Source of the DNA: an uncultured Collinsella sp.
GTDB lineage: Bacteria > Actinomycetota > Coriobacteriia > Coriobacteriales > Coriobacteriaceae
DNA length: 9,787 nucleotides
NCBI GenBank assembly: GCA_900550835.1
Contig: URTP01000080.1
Location: forward strand, 1 to 9,787
Direction: 5' to 3'
Shown here one piece after another: positions 1 through 5,287 of the stretch. Numbering within the stretch: the stretch's first letter is position 1; each line of letters begins with the position of its first letter. The position numbers were made by a program, and so were the translations under genes. The notes under the pieces were generated by a model. That model worked only from the letters and a program-made list of their open reading frames with translations, made no database searches and was not told where the DNA came from.

Positions 1-1
1 C

Positions 2-262
2 GCGCTGGCAGCTGCCGATACCATGGCCGACTATCTCGGCCGCGCCCTGGCGCTTATTGCCAACGTGGTCGATCCCGAGATGTTCCTGATCGGCGGCGGT
101 GCTTCCGCTTCGGCCGATGTCTACCTCGACAAGGTCCGCGAGCACTTTAAGCAGTACGCGCTCTCCGCCTCGCGTGAGACGCCCATTAAGGTCGCTTCGC
201 TCGGCAACGACGCCGGCATCATCGGTGCCGCTTACGTAGCCCTGCGCGCCGCCGGTAAATAG
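2..262 (+). CDS. ROK-family glucokinase, C-terminal part (5' end outside the window)
   Basis: This is the last 86 codons of a sugar kinase of the ROK family, most likely an ATP-dependent glucokinase that makes glucose 6-phosphate in the cytoplasm. The reading frame is open from the first bases of the window, so the ATG at 23 is internal and not a start. The visible end carries the usual ROK C-terminal pattern: a helix followed by ANVVDPEMFLIGGGASAS (the conserved DPE...IGGG stretch near the nucleotide site) and a closing helix DAGIIGAAYVAL (the family's G-x-x-GAA ending). The catalytic Asp and the zinc-binding CxCGxxGC motif lie upstream and cannot be checked, so glucose specificity is inferred from overall resemblance; another ROK sugar kinase is possible. 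No clear terminator follows in the 145-base gap. Confidence 0.85.
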   Translation, partial: ALAAADTMADYLGRALALIANVVDPEMFLIGGGASASADVYLDKVREHFKQYALSASRETPIKVASLGNDAGIIGAAYVALRAAGK

Positions 263-362
263 CTGGTGCGGGGGCAGGTGGTGAGGGGGTAGGCCTCGCC
301 TCAACGTTTGTCCCAAATTGCGCTGCGCCCCTTCCGTTTCAGAAGGTTCGGCGTCAGCGTGC

Positions 363-368
363 TACCAT
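363..368 (+). promoter_or_regulatory. Possible -10 element of the pyrophosphatase gene (TACCAT)
   Basis: TACCAT lies 40 bases before the ppaC start, which would give a 5' leader of about 33 bases. I see no good -35 box at 16-18 bases upstream. The call rests on position and weak similarity to TATAAT. Confidence 0.3.
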
Positions 369-407
369 AGACACGTATGAGTACACACACGCATATGGAG
401 GAAACCC

Positions 408-1331
408 ATGGCAAACGTTCTTGTCTTTGGTCACCAGAACCCCGATAACGACGCCATCATGAGCGCCGTCGTCCTGTCCCAGCTGCTCAACCAGGTTGAG
501 TATGCCGGCAACACCTACGAGGCCTGCGCCCTTGGTCAGCTTCCGGCAGAGTCCGCCAAGCTGCTTGCCGACGCCGGCATCGCCGAGCCCCGCGTGATTG
601 AGTCCGTCGAGGCCGGTCAGCTCGTCGTCCTCACCGACCACAACGAGTCCGCCCAGTCCGTCGCAGGCCTTAAGGACGCCACGGTCTTTGGCGTCGTCGA
701 CCATCACCGCATCGGCGACTTCGAGACCGCCGGTCCGCTGCACTACATCTGCCTGCCCTGGGGCTCCAGCTGCACCATCGTCACCAAGCTCGCCGACGTG
801 CTCGGCGTTGAGCTTTCCGACGTCCAGGCCAAGCTGCTGCTCTCGGCCATGATGACCGACACGCTCATGCTCAAGAGCCCCACCACCACCGATGTCGACC
901 GCGCCGTTGCCGCCAAGCTCGGCGAGCAGGTGGGCGTCGACCCGGTCAAGTTTGGCATGGAGGTCTTCCTCACCCGTCCGTCCGGCTCCTTCACCGCAGC
1001 CGAGATGGTCGGCAACGACATCAAGATGTTCGAGCCCGCTGGCAAGAAGCTGCTCATCGGCCAGTACGAGACCGTCGACAAGAGCCGCGCACTCGGCATG
1101 ATCGACGAGATCCGCGAGGCCATGCGCGCCTACGCCGCCGAGAAGGGCGCCGACGGCATTGTCCTGTGCATCACCGACATCATGGAGGAGGGCTCGCAGG
1201 TCCTGCTCGAGGGCGAGACCGAGGCTGCTCAGAAGGGCCTGGGCATTGCTGACGAGCACGACGGCGTCTGGATGCCGGGTGTCCTTTCCCGTAAGAAGCA
1301 GGTCGCTGCCCCCATTATGGCCGCCTGCTAG
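408..1331 (+). CDS. ppaC: Manganese-dependent inorganic pyrophosphatase (family II, DHH superfamily)
   Basis: This cytoplasmic enzyme hydrolyses pyrophosphate to two phosphates and so pulls biosynthetic reactions forward. The 307-residue length is typical for family II. The N-terminal DHH domain (about 1-188) shows the metal ligands in order: H9, D13 and D15 in FGHQNPDND, D77 in LTDHNES, H99 in the DHH signature at 98-100, and D151 in MMTDTLMLKSPTTT. The C-terminal DHHA2 domain ends with the substrate-binding SRKKQ motif at 294-298. The motif spacing matches Bacillus subtilis PpaC recalled from memory with an offset of two residues after the first motif. Residue 14 is Asn where Thr is common, but it is not a metal ligand. 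There are no CBS or DRTGG regulatory inserts. The start is fixed by GGAGG at 397-401 before ATG 408. The gene appears to stand alone, ending at a strong terminator. Confidence 0.97.
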   Translation: MANVLVFGHQNPDNDAIMSAVVLSQLLNQVEYAGNTYEACALGQLPAESAKLLADAGIAEPRVIESVEAGQLVVLTDHNESAQSVAGLKDATVFGVVDHHRIGDFETAGPLHYICLPWGSSCTIVTKLADVLGVELSDVQAKLLLSAMMTDTLMLKSPTTTDVDRAVAAKLGEQVGVDPVKFGMEVFLTRPSGSFTAAEMVGNDIKMFEPAGKKLLIGQYETVDKSRALGMIDEIREAMRAYAAEKGADGIVLCITDIMEEGSQVLLEGETEAAQKGLGIADEHDGVWMPGVLSRKKQVAAPIMAAC

Positions 1332-1350
1332 GTTTAGTTGACCAAACGCC

Positions 1351-1390
1351 ACGACCGGATCGCGGACGCCCCGCGCTCCGGTCGTTTTTT
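1351..1390 (+). terminator. Rho-independent terminator of ppaC
   Basis: A 9-bp perfect outer stem pairs ACGACCGGA (1351-1359) with TCCGGTCGT (1377-1385). An inner CGCGG/CCGCG stem caps it, and a run of six T (1385-1390) follows. It starts 20 bases after the ppaC stop codon. Confidence 0.93.
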
Positions 1391-1433
1391 GTGCACGTCG
1401 CCGCGTCGTCTCTTGGACAGGCGTGCCTGTGCC

Positions 1434-1454
1434 GTTGAGCAAATAATGTTCAAC
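1434..1454. repeat. Inverted repeat, operator-like, upstream of nhaA
   Basis: GTTGAGCA and TGTTCAAC form 8-base arms (one G-T wobble) around the AT-rich centre AATAA. The size and symmetry resemble a binding site for a dimeric repressor or activator, but no regulator gene is nearby and the site is about 145 bases before the nhaA start. It could be chance. Confidence 0.35.
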
Positions 1455-1500
1455 CTGTGGTTCCGCTTTTCGGCCGCGCTTGCGCGCTTGTCGCGCAGGG

Positions 1501-1506
1501 TAGGCT
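1501..1506 (+). promoter_or_regulatory. Possible -10 element of nhaA (TAGGCT)
   Basis: TAGGCT lies in a GTAGGCTAGAT context. A TTGCGC at 1480-1485 could be the -35 box, but the spacer is only 15 bases. If real, transcription would begin near 1513 and the hairpin at 1530-1559 would lie at the head of the leader RNA. Confidence 0.3.
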
Positions 1507-1529
1507 AGATGCAAGCGTAATACGTTAGA

Positions 1530-1565
1530 GCGCGGCGCCGCCATCTGGGCGGGCCGTGCTTTTTT
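1530..1565 (+). terminator. Terminator-like hairpin in the nhaA leader (possible attenuator)
   Basis: GCGCGGC (1530-1536) pairs with GCCGTGC (1553-1559), with one G-T wobble. After a single bulged G, CCGCC (1538-1542) pairs with GGCGG (1548-1552) around the loop ATCTG. Six T follow directly (1560-1565). This is a full intrinsic-terminator layout, yet it sits 33 bases before the nhaA start. The ppaC terminator is already complete 140 bases earlier, so this hairpin is not needed to end ppaC. Confidence 0.6.
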
Positions 1566-1568
1566 AAG

Positions 1569-1584
1569 ACGGGAGCTTTCCCGT
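1569..1584 (+). other. Hairpin abutting the nhaA ribosome binding site
   Basis: ACGGGA (1569-1574) and TCCCGT (1579-1584) pair perfectly around the loop GCTT. The Shine-Dalgarno sequence AAAGGAG (1586-1592) begins two bases later. The stem could stabilise the RNA or tune ribosome access; its function is inferred only from position. Confidence 0.45.
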
Positions 1585-1598
1585 GAAAGGAGCCGCCC

Positions 1599-2957
1599 AT
1601 GGCAGCAACTGAGCAGCTGTTCAATGTTCGTGAGCGCAAGCGCTTTGAACGTCACGACATCTGGGAGCGCATCGCCGAGAACGGCACCATTTCTGCCGCC
1701 GTCATGGTGATCGCCGCCATCGCCGCCGTCATCTGCGCCAATACCGATGCCTACGAGGCCATCCATCACTTTTTGGAGACCCCGCTGTATGTGGGTCTGG
1801 GCAACCTTACGGCTGGTCTCACCGTTGAGCTTTTCGTCAACGACTTCCTCATGGCGATTTTCTTTTTGTTGGTGGGCATTGAGCTTAAGTACGAGATGAC
1901 GGTCGGCGAGCTCAAGAATCCGCGTCAGGCCATGCTTCCCATGTTGGCGGCCGTGGGCGGCGTCGTCGTTCCCGCCTGCATCTACCTGATCTTTAACCAT
2001 GCCGGCGCCCGCAACGGTTGGGCCATCCCCATGGCAACCGATATTGCCTTTGCGCTGGGCGTGCTGTCGCTTTTGGGCAATCGCGTGCCCAACGGCGTGC
2101 GCGTGTTCTTCTCGACGCTCGCCATCGCCGACGACCTGATCTCCATCGCCGCCATCGCCATCTTCTACGGTCAGAGCCCCAATCCGTTTTGGTTGGGCGC
2201 CGCCGCGCTTGTGACCTGCGCGCTCGTGTGGCTTAACAAGACGCAGCATTACCGCCTTGCCCCGTATTCGGTACTGGGGCTGCTGCTGTGGTTCTGCATG
2301 TTCAAGAGCGGCGTACATGCCACGCTTGCTGGCGTCATCTTGGCCTTTACCATCCCGGCCAAGTGTGGCGTCAAGCTCGATAGCCTCACCGATTGGCTGG
2401 GCGAGTGCCTGCCGCTGCTCGATGACCGCTACGATGATGAGGCACACATCCTGGGCCAGCATGACTTTACCGTCTCGACAACCAAGGTCGAGCGCGTCAT
2501 GCACCGCGTGACCCCGCCGCTTATCCGCATGGAGCGTCTGATCTCCACGCCGGTCAACTTTGTGATCCTGCCGATCTTTGCGTTCGTAAACGCTCAGGTT
2601 CGCTTAGTGGGCGTGGACATGAGCACGCTGCTCACCGACCCGGTGACGCTCGGCGTGTACTTTGGCATGCTGCTGGGCAAGCCGATCGGCATCTTTGGTA
2701 TGACGTTTGCCCTGGTTAAGCTTAAGGCCTGCGAGCTGCCGCACAATGTCAACTGGCACATGATTGCCGGCGTGGGCATTCTGGGCGGTATCGGCTTTAC
2801 CATGTCGATTCTCATCAGCGGCCTTGCCTTCCCGACGGCCCAGTTTGAGGTTCTTGCAGCCAAGGCCGCTATTCTCGCCGGTTCGGTCACCGCAGCCGTG
2901 CTCGGCATGATCTACATGAGCGTGGTCTGCAAGCATCCCTCGCCCAAAGACGAGTAA
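1599..2957 (+). CDS. nhaA: NhaA-type Na+/H+ antiporter
   Basis: This inner-membrane antiporter exports Na+ (or Li+) in exchange for protons and supports pH and salt homeostasis. The 452-residue chain is strongly hydrophobic with about twelve membrane segments. Diagnostic motifs appear in family order: FLMAIFFLLVGIELKYE (83-99), ATDIAFALGVLSLLG (146-160) with D148, AIADDL (175-180) with the ion-binding pair D178-D179, LLGKPIG (358-364) with K361, and GIGFTMSILI (397-406). These match E. coli D133, D163-D164 and K300 by motif. It is about 60 residues longer than E. coli NhaA (388), mainly through an N-terminal extension of some 20 residues and a charged insert at roughly 258-315 containing an LDDRYDDEAH stretch. 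The start at 1599 follows AAAGGAG at 1586-1592. The leader carries hairpins that may regulate expression. Nothing essential is missing. Confidence 0.96.
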   Translation: MAATEQLFNVRERKRFERHDIWERIAENGTISAAVMVIAAIAAVICANTDAYEAIHHFLETPLYVGLGNLTAGLTVELFVNDFLMAIFFLLVGIELKYEMTVGELKNPRQAMLPMLAAVGGVVVPACIYLIFNHAGARNGWAIPMATDIAFALGVLSLLGNRVPNGVRVFFSTLAIADDLISIAAIAIFYGQSPNPFWLGAAALVTCALVWLNKTQHYRLAPYSVLGLLLWFCMFKSGVHATLAGVILAFTIPAKCGVKLDSLTDWLGECLPLLDDRYDDEAHILGQHDFTVSTTKVERVMHRVTPPLIRMERLISTPVNFVILPIFAFVNAQVRLVGVDMSTLLTDPVTLGVYFGMLLGKPIGIFGMTFALVKLKACELPHNVNWHMIAGVGILGGIGFTMSILISGLAFPTAQFEVLAAKAAILAGSVTAAVLGMIYMSVVCKHPSPKDE

Positions 2958-2974
2958 GGGCACATGCAAGTTTG

Positions 2975-3012
2975 AAAACGCCGCTTGTGAACACCATCAC
3001 AGGCGGCGTTTT
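2975..3012. terminator. Two-way intrinsic terminator between nhaA and the convergent small gene
   Basis: A 16-bp stem pairs 2975-2990 (beginning AAAACGCCGC) with 2997-3012 (ending GCGGCGTTTT) around the loop ACACCA, with one G-T wobble. TTTT closes it on the plus strand and the AAAA arm gives TTTT on the minus strand, so it can end nhaA and the minus-strand gene that stops at 3044. Confidence 0.88.
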
Positions 3013-3043
3013 AGTCATTAGGGACGTACTTAAATGACGAGGT

Positions 3044-3298
3044 TTATTCCACGGTGCCGTAGACGGCGCCCCAGCCGTGGGCGGCCAAGGCGGAGTTGAG
3101 CTGGTCGCAAAGTGACTGGCGATCGTAATAGCCGGGCGGCAAAAGGTTCACGATTTCCATGAGGTCGGGCGCCAGGTCCAAGATTTCGGCCTGTACGATC
3201 AGATCCAGGCGGTCGATGGCGTGGCGGTCGTAAAACAGTCCGTCGACCAGGCGCTGCAAGTCGCCGAATTCCTCGGCCTGAAACGATCCGTACTCCAT
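3044..3298 (-). CDS. Small protein of unknown function (84 residues)
   Basis: I do not recognise this family. The product is a small, acidic, apparently soluble and mostly helical protein with no signal peptide or membrane segment. Its middle is rich in Leu, Ile and Asp (DRLDLIVQAEILDLAPDLME, 29-48), followed by a loop NLLPPGYYDRQSLCDQL (51-67) and an aromatic-Gly end HGWGAVYGTVE (74-84). There is a single Cys at 64. The ATG at 3298 is preferred over one 10 codons earlier because AAGGAGG (3309-3303 on the minus strand) lies just 4 bases before it and the upstream residues look non-coding. Support for a real gene is the strong ribosome binding site, its own terminator, no overlap with neighbours, and protein-like composition. 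It diverges from the aminotransferase gene across a 150-base gap, but no functional link is visible. Confidence 0.8.
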   Translation of the reverse strand: MEYGSFQAEEFGDLQRLVDGLFYDRHAIDRLDLIVQAEILDLAPDLMEIVNLLPPGYYDRQSLCDQLNSALAAHGWGAVYGTVE

Positions 3299-3302
3299 AG
3301 TG

Positions 3303-3309
3303 CCTCCTT
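3303..3309 (-). promoter_or_regulatory. Shine-Dalgarno site (AAGGAGG) that sets the start of the 84-residue protein
   Basis: The minus strand reads AAGGAGG, then CACT, then ATG. This near-perfect site sits inside the longer open frame and points to the downstream ATG at 3298 rather than the one at 3328. The 4-base spacing is slightly short. Confidence 0.75.
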
Positions 3310-3400
3310 GGGCGCCCCACGCCGGCATGCGCGGCGATTCGTAATTGATTGCGATGAACTTAATCTATCACGGCTTCATAACGTTGCGACGATGGCGGTC

Positions 3401-3406
3401 TATACT
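3401..3406 (+). promoter_or_regulatory. -10 element of the aminotransferase gene (TATACT)
   Basis: TATACT in the context TCTATACTTAGAC lies 43 bases before the start codon, predicting a leader of about 36 bases. The -35 region is poor. The same CTATACTT core occurs before tatA at 5206-5213. Confidence 0.5.
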
Positions 3407-3448
3407 TAGACGAACTGCAACGTACCGCTTCGCGAAAGGTCGCACCCC

Positions 3449-4753
3449 ATGCAGACGATCTACCAGAAGATGGAAACCACCGAACTCGATGCCGCCATCG
3501 AGGCGCTCAAAGCCGAGGTCGCCGAGGTCAAGGCCAAGGGCCTGGCGCTCGACATGGCCCGCGGCAAGCCGTCGCCCTCCCAGGTGGACATCTCTCGACC
3601 CATGCTCGATATCCTCAATGCCGATGCCGATCTGCATGACGGCAACGTCGACTGCTCCAACTACGGCTGCTTTGAGGGCATTCCCTCGGCACGCAAGCTG
3701 GCGGGGGAGTTCCTGGGTTGCCCTGCCGAGCAGACGCTCGTGCTGGGTTCGTCGAGTTTGCTGATTGAGCACGACATCGCCGGCATGTTCTGGCGCTGTG
3801 GCTCGTGCGGCAGCGACCCTTGGGAGGCTTACGAGGCAGCGCACGACGGCAAGAAGGTCAAGTTCCTGTGCCCCGTTCCCGGCTACGATCGCCACTTTGG
3901 CATCACCGCCGACTTGGGCATCGAGAACGTCCCCGTCGCGATGACCGACAATGGCCCCGACATGGACGAGGTTGAGCGCCTGGTTGCCGCCGACGATTCC
4001 ATCAAGGGCATCTGGTGCGTGCCCAAGTATTCTAACCCCACGGGCATCACCTTTAGCGAGGACACTGTGCGCCGCCTGGTCGAGATGCCCACGGCCGCGC
4101 CCGATTTCCGCATCTTTTGGGACAACGCTTACTGCGTGCACGACCTGTACGACGAGACCGACGAGCTCGCAAATATCTTTGACCTCGCTCGCGCGGCGGG
4201 CACCGAGGATCGCGTGGTGGCCTTTGCCTCGACGTCCAAGATCACCTTCCCGGGCGCCGGCATCGGCTTTATCGGTGCGAGCCCCGCGGTCATCGCCGAG
4301 TTCTCCAAGCGCCTGAAGGCCGGTCTTATTAGCGCCGATAAGCTCAACCAGCTGCGTCACGTGCGCTTCCTTCCCACCATCGAGGCGGTCAAGGAGCACA
4401 TGAAAAAGCATGCCGAGTTCCTGCGCCCGCGCTTTGAGGCCGTTGAGCGTAAACTCACCGAGGGCTTGGGCAACACGGGTTGCGCCACTTGGACTCATCC
4501 CCATGGCGGCTACTTTGTGAGTTTCGATGGCCCCGAGGGCTCGGCCCAGAAGGTCGCCGCGCTTTGTGCCGACCTGGGCGTCAAGCTCACGCCGGCTGGT
4601 GCCACCTGGCCTTATGGCAAGGATCCGCGCGACACCAACATCCGCATCGCGCCGAGCTATCCCACGGTCGAGGACCTGGAGGCCGCGCTCGATGTGCTGG
4701 TGCTGGCCGTCAAGCTCGTCGCTGCCGAGCTTGCGCGTTCCGAGCGCGCCTAA
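3449..4753 (+). CDS. PLP-dependent aminotransferase of the Aminotran_MocR (PF12897) type, probable aspartate aminotransferase
   Basis: This cytoplasmic fold-type I enzyme transfers an amino group between an amino acid and a 2-oxo acid using pyridoxal phosphate. Key features across 434 residues are ARGKPSPSQ (37-45) at the N-terminal substrate loop, YSNPTG (194-199) with N196, WDNAY (224-228) with D225 and Y228 contacting the cofactor ring, the Schiff-base lysine K264 in ASTSKITFPGAG, and R399 in NIRIAPS for the substrate carboxylate. The sequence resembles the actinobacterial group whose studied member is the aspartate aminotransferase of Corynebacterium glutamicum. That family is sometimes labelled MocR-like, but there is no GntR DNA-binding domain here, so it is an enzyme and not a regulator. 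Aspartate as substrate is inferred from the family. The start follows a modest GAAAGG site near 3434-3439, and the gene has its own TATACT promoter element. Confidence 0.92.
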   Translation: MQTIYQKMETTELDAAIEALKAEVAEVKAKGLALDMARGKPSPSQVDISRPMLDILNADADLHDGNVDCSNYGCFEGIPSARKLAGEFLGCPAEQTLVLGSSSLLIEHDIAGMFWRCGSCGSDPWEAYEAAHDGKKVKFLCPVPGYDRHFGITADLGIENVPVAMTDNGPDMDEVERLVAADDSIKGIWCVPKYSNPTGITFSEDTVRRLVEMPTAAPDFRIFWDNAYCVHDLYDETDELANIFDLARAAGTEDRVVAFASTSKITFPGAGIGFIGASPAVIAEFSKRLKAGLISADKLNQLRHVRFLPTIEAVKEHMKKHAEFLRPRFEAVERKLTEGLGNTGCATWTHPHGGYFVSFDGPEGSAQKVAALCADLGVKLTPAGATWPYGKDPRDTNIRIAPSYPTVEDLEAALDVLVLAVKLVAAELARSERA

Positions 4754-4782
4754 CGCGTAGGACCCCGCAAGTCCGCGCCTAG

Positions 4783-4788
4783 TACTAT
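4783..4788 (+). promoter_or_regulatory. Possible -10 element of the STAS gene (TACTAT)
   Basis: TACTAT lies 32 bases before the STAS start and 30 bases after the aminotransferase stop, predicting a leader of about 25 bases. No -35 box is clear. Read-through from the aminotransferase gene is equally possible because no terminator separates them. Confidence 0.35.
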
Positions 4789-4819
4789 CCGCACTTTCGA
4801 TACGTAAAGGAGCGTATAC

Positions 4820-5134
4820 ATGGATTTGGGTATTTCCACCAACCCCACGCCAGAGCTCTACACCATTAAGGTGACCGGTGAGATCGATATCTCTAACGCC
4901 GATAGCCTGCGCAATGCCATCGACCTGGCGCTCGAGCAGCCCACTGAGGCCGTTGAGCTCGATTTTGCCCAGGTGAGCTACATCGATTCGACGGGCATTG
5001 GCGTGCTTGTGGGCGCCGCACACCACGCAGCTGATCATGGTAAGCGTTTTAGCTGCGTCAACGTGCAGCCCCCGGTGATGCGCGTGGTTCAGCTGTTGGG
5101 CGTCGACCAGGAGATTTCGATCACCGCTGCATAA
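4820..5134 (+). CDS. STAS-domain anti-sigma factor antagonist (SpoIIAA/RsbV type)
   Basis: This small cytoplasmic protein belongs to the family that binds an anti-sigma-factor kinase and so frees a sigma factor. It is a single STAS domain of 104 residues, the normal size for a stand-alone antagonist. The hallmark is YIDSTGIGVLVG (54-65), where S57 is the predicted phosphorylation site inactivated by the partner kinase. VTGEIDISNAD (18-28) is the conserved first strand and turn. The end VMRVVQLLGVDQEISI fits the last helix and strand. The start follows AAAGGAG at 4806-4812. No RsbW/SpoIIAB-like kinase, PP2C phosphatase or sigma factor lies beside it in this window, so its partner must be elsewhere. 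A role in general stress or envelope signalling is inferred from the family alone. Confidence 0.93.
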   Translation: MDLGISTNPTPELYTIKVTGEIDISNADSLRNAIDLALEQPTEAVELDFAQVSYIDSTGIGVLVGAAHHAADHGKRFSCVNVQPPVMRVVQLLGVDQEISITAA

Positions 5135-5180
5135 TCTTTGCCCCCAAAAGGGCGTGCCGTTTGGCATATGTTTGTGATGC

Positions 5181-5204
5181 GCTCGGACGTTTTGGCGTCC
5201 GGGC
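5181..5204. repeat. Inverted repeat overlapping the tatA promoter
   Basis: GCTCGGACG (5181-5189) and CGTCCGGGC (5196-5204) are 9-base arms with one G-T wobble and a TTTTGG spacer. The repeat ends 2 bases before the TATACT element and so covers the expected -35 region. It could be an operator, or a weak terminator for the STAS gene, although no T-run follows it. Confidence 0.4.
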
Positions 5205-5206
5205 GC

Positions 5207-5212
5207 TATACT
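5207..5212 (+). promoter_or_regulatory. -10 element of the tat operon (TATACT)
   Basis: TATACT in GCTATACTTGACC lies 75 bases before the GTG start of tatA and predicts a leader of roughly 70 bases. It shares the CTATACTT core with the aminotransferase promoter. Confidence 0.5.
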
Positions 5213-5255
5213 TGACCGAATGAATAGACGAGTTCCGGCCGAATGGCGCGGTGCG

Positions 5256-5275
5256 GGCTCGACTCACATCGAGCC
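5256..5275 (+). other. Leader hairpin directly before the tatA ribosome binding site
   Basis: GGCTCGA (5256-5262) and TCGAGCC (5269-5275) form a perfect 7-bp stem with the loop CTCACA. The ribosome binding site TTGGAGG (5276-5282) starts on the next base. It also argues that this stretch is leader and not coding sequence. Confidence 0.5.
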
Positions 5276-5277
5276 TT

Positions 5278-5282
5278 GGAGG
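5278..5282 (+). promoter_or_regulatory. Shine-Dalgarno site (GGAGG) that sets the GTG start of tatA
   Basis: GGAGG sits 5 bases before GTG 5288, the codon where the typical TatA/B N-terminus begins. An in-frame ATG at 5243 has no ribosome binding site and would add 15 residues unlike the family. Confidence 0.8.
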
Positions 5283-5287
5283 TATGT

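Noticed and set aside
354..2504. A 716-codon open frame on the minus strand opposite ppaC and nhaA
   Set aside because: It is a shadow of two certain plus-strand genes in GC-rich DNA, spans their terminator and leader, has a low-complexity Gly/Ala/Asp/His-rich composition and matches no family.
3299..3328. An upstream ATG start adding 10 residues to the 84-residue protein
   Set aside because: The strong AAGGAGG site lies inside this extension and points to the downstream ATG.
3449..4753. Reading the aminotransferase as a MocR transcription factor
   Set aside because: The MocR-like family name refers only to the aminotransferase fold; there is no GntR-type winged-helix domain at the N-terminus.
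3368..5167. A 599-codon minus-strand open frame opposite the aminotransferase and STAS genes
   Set aside because: It crosses two well-supported genes and their gap, and its product has shadow-like composition with no domain.
5151..5173. A terminator after the STAS gene (GCCC/GGGC and TGCC/GGCA mini-stems)
   Set aside because: The stems are only 4 bp and no T-run follows them.
5243..5287. An upstream ATG start for tatA adding 15 residues
   Set aside because: There is no ribosome binding site before it, the added residues do not fit the TatA/B N-terminus, and the stretch contains the leader hairpin. GTG 5288 has GGAGG at the right distance.
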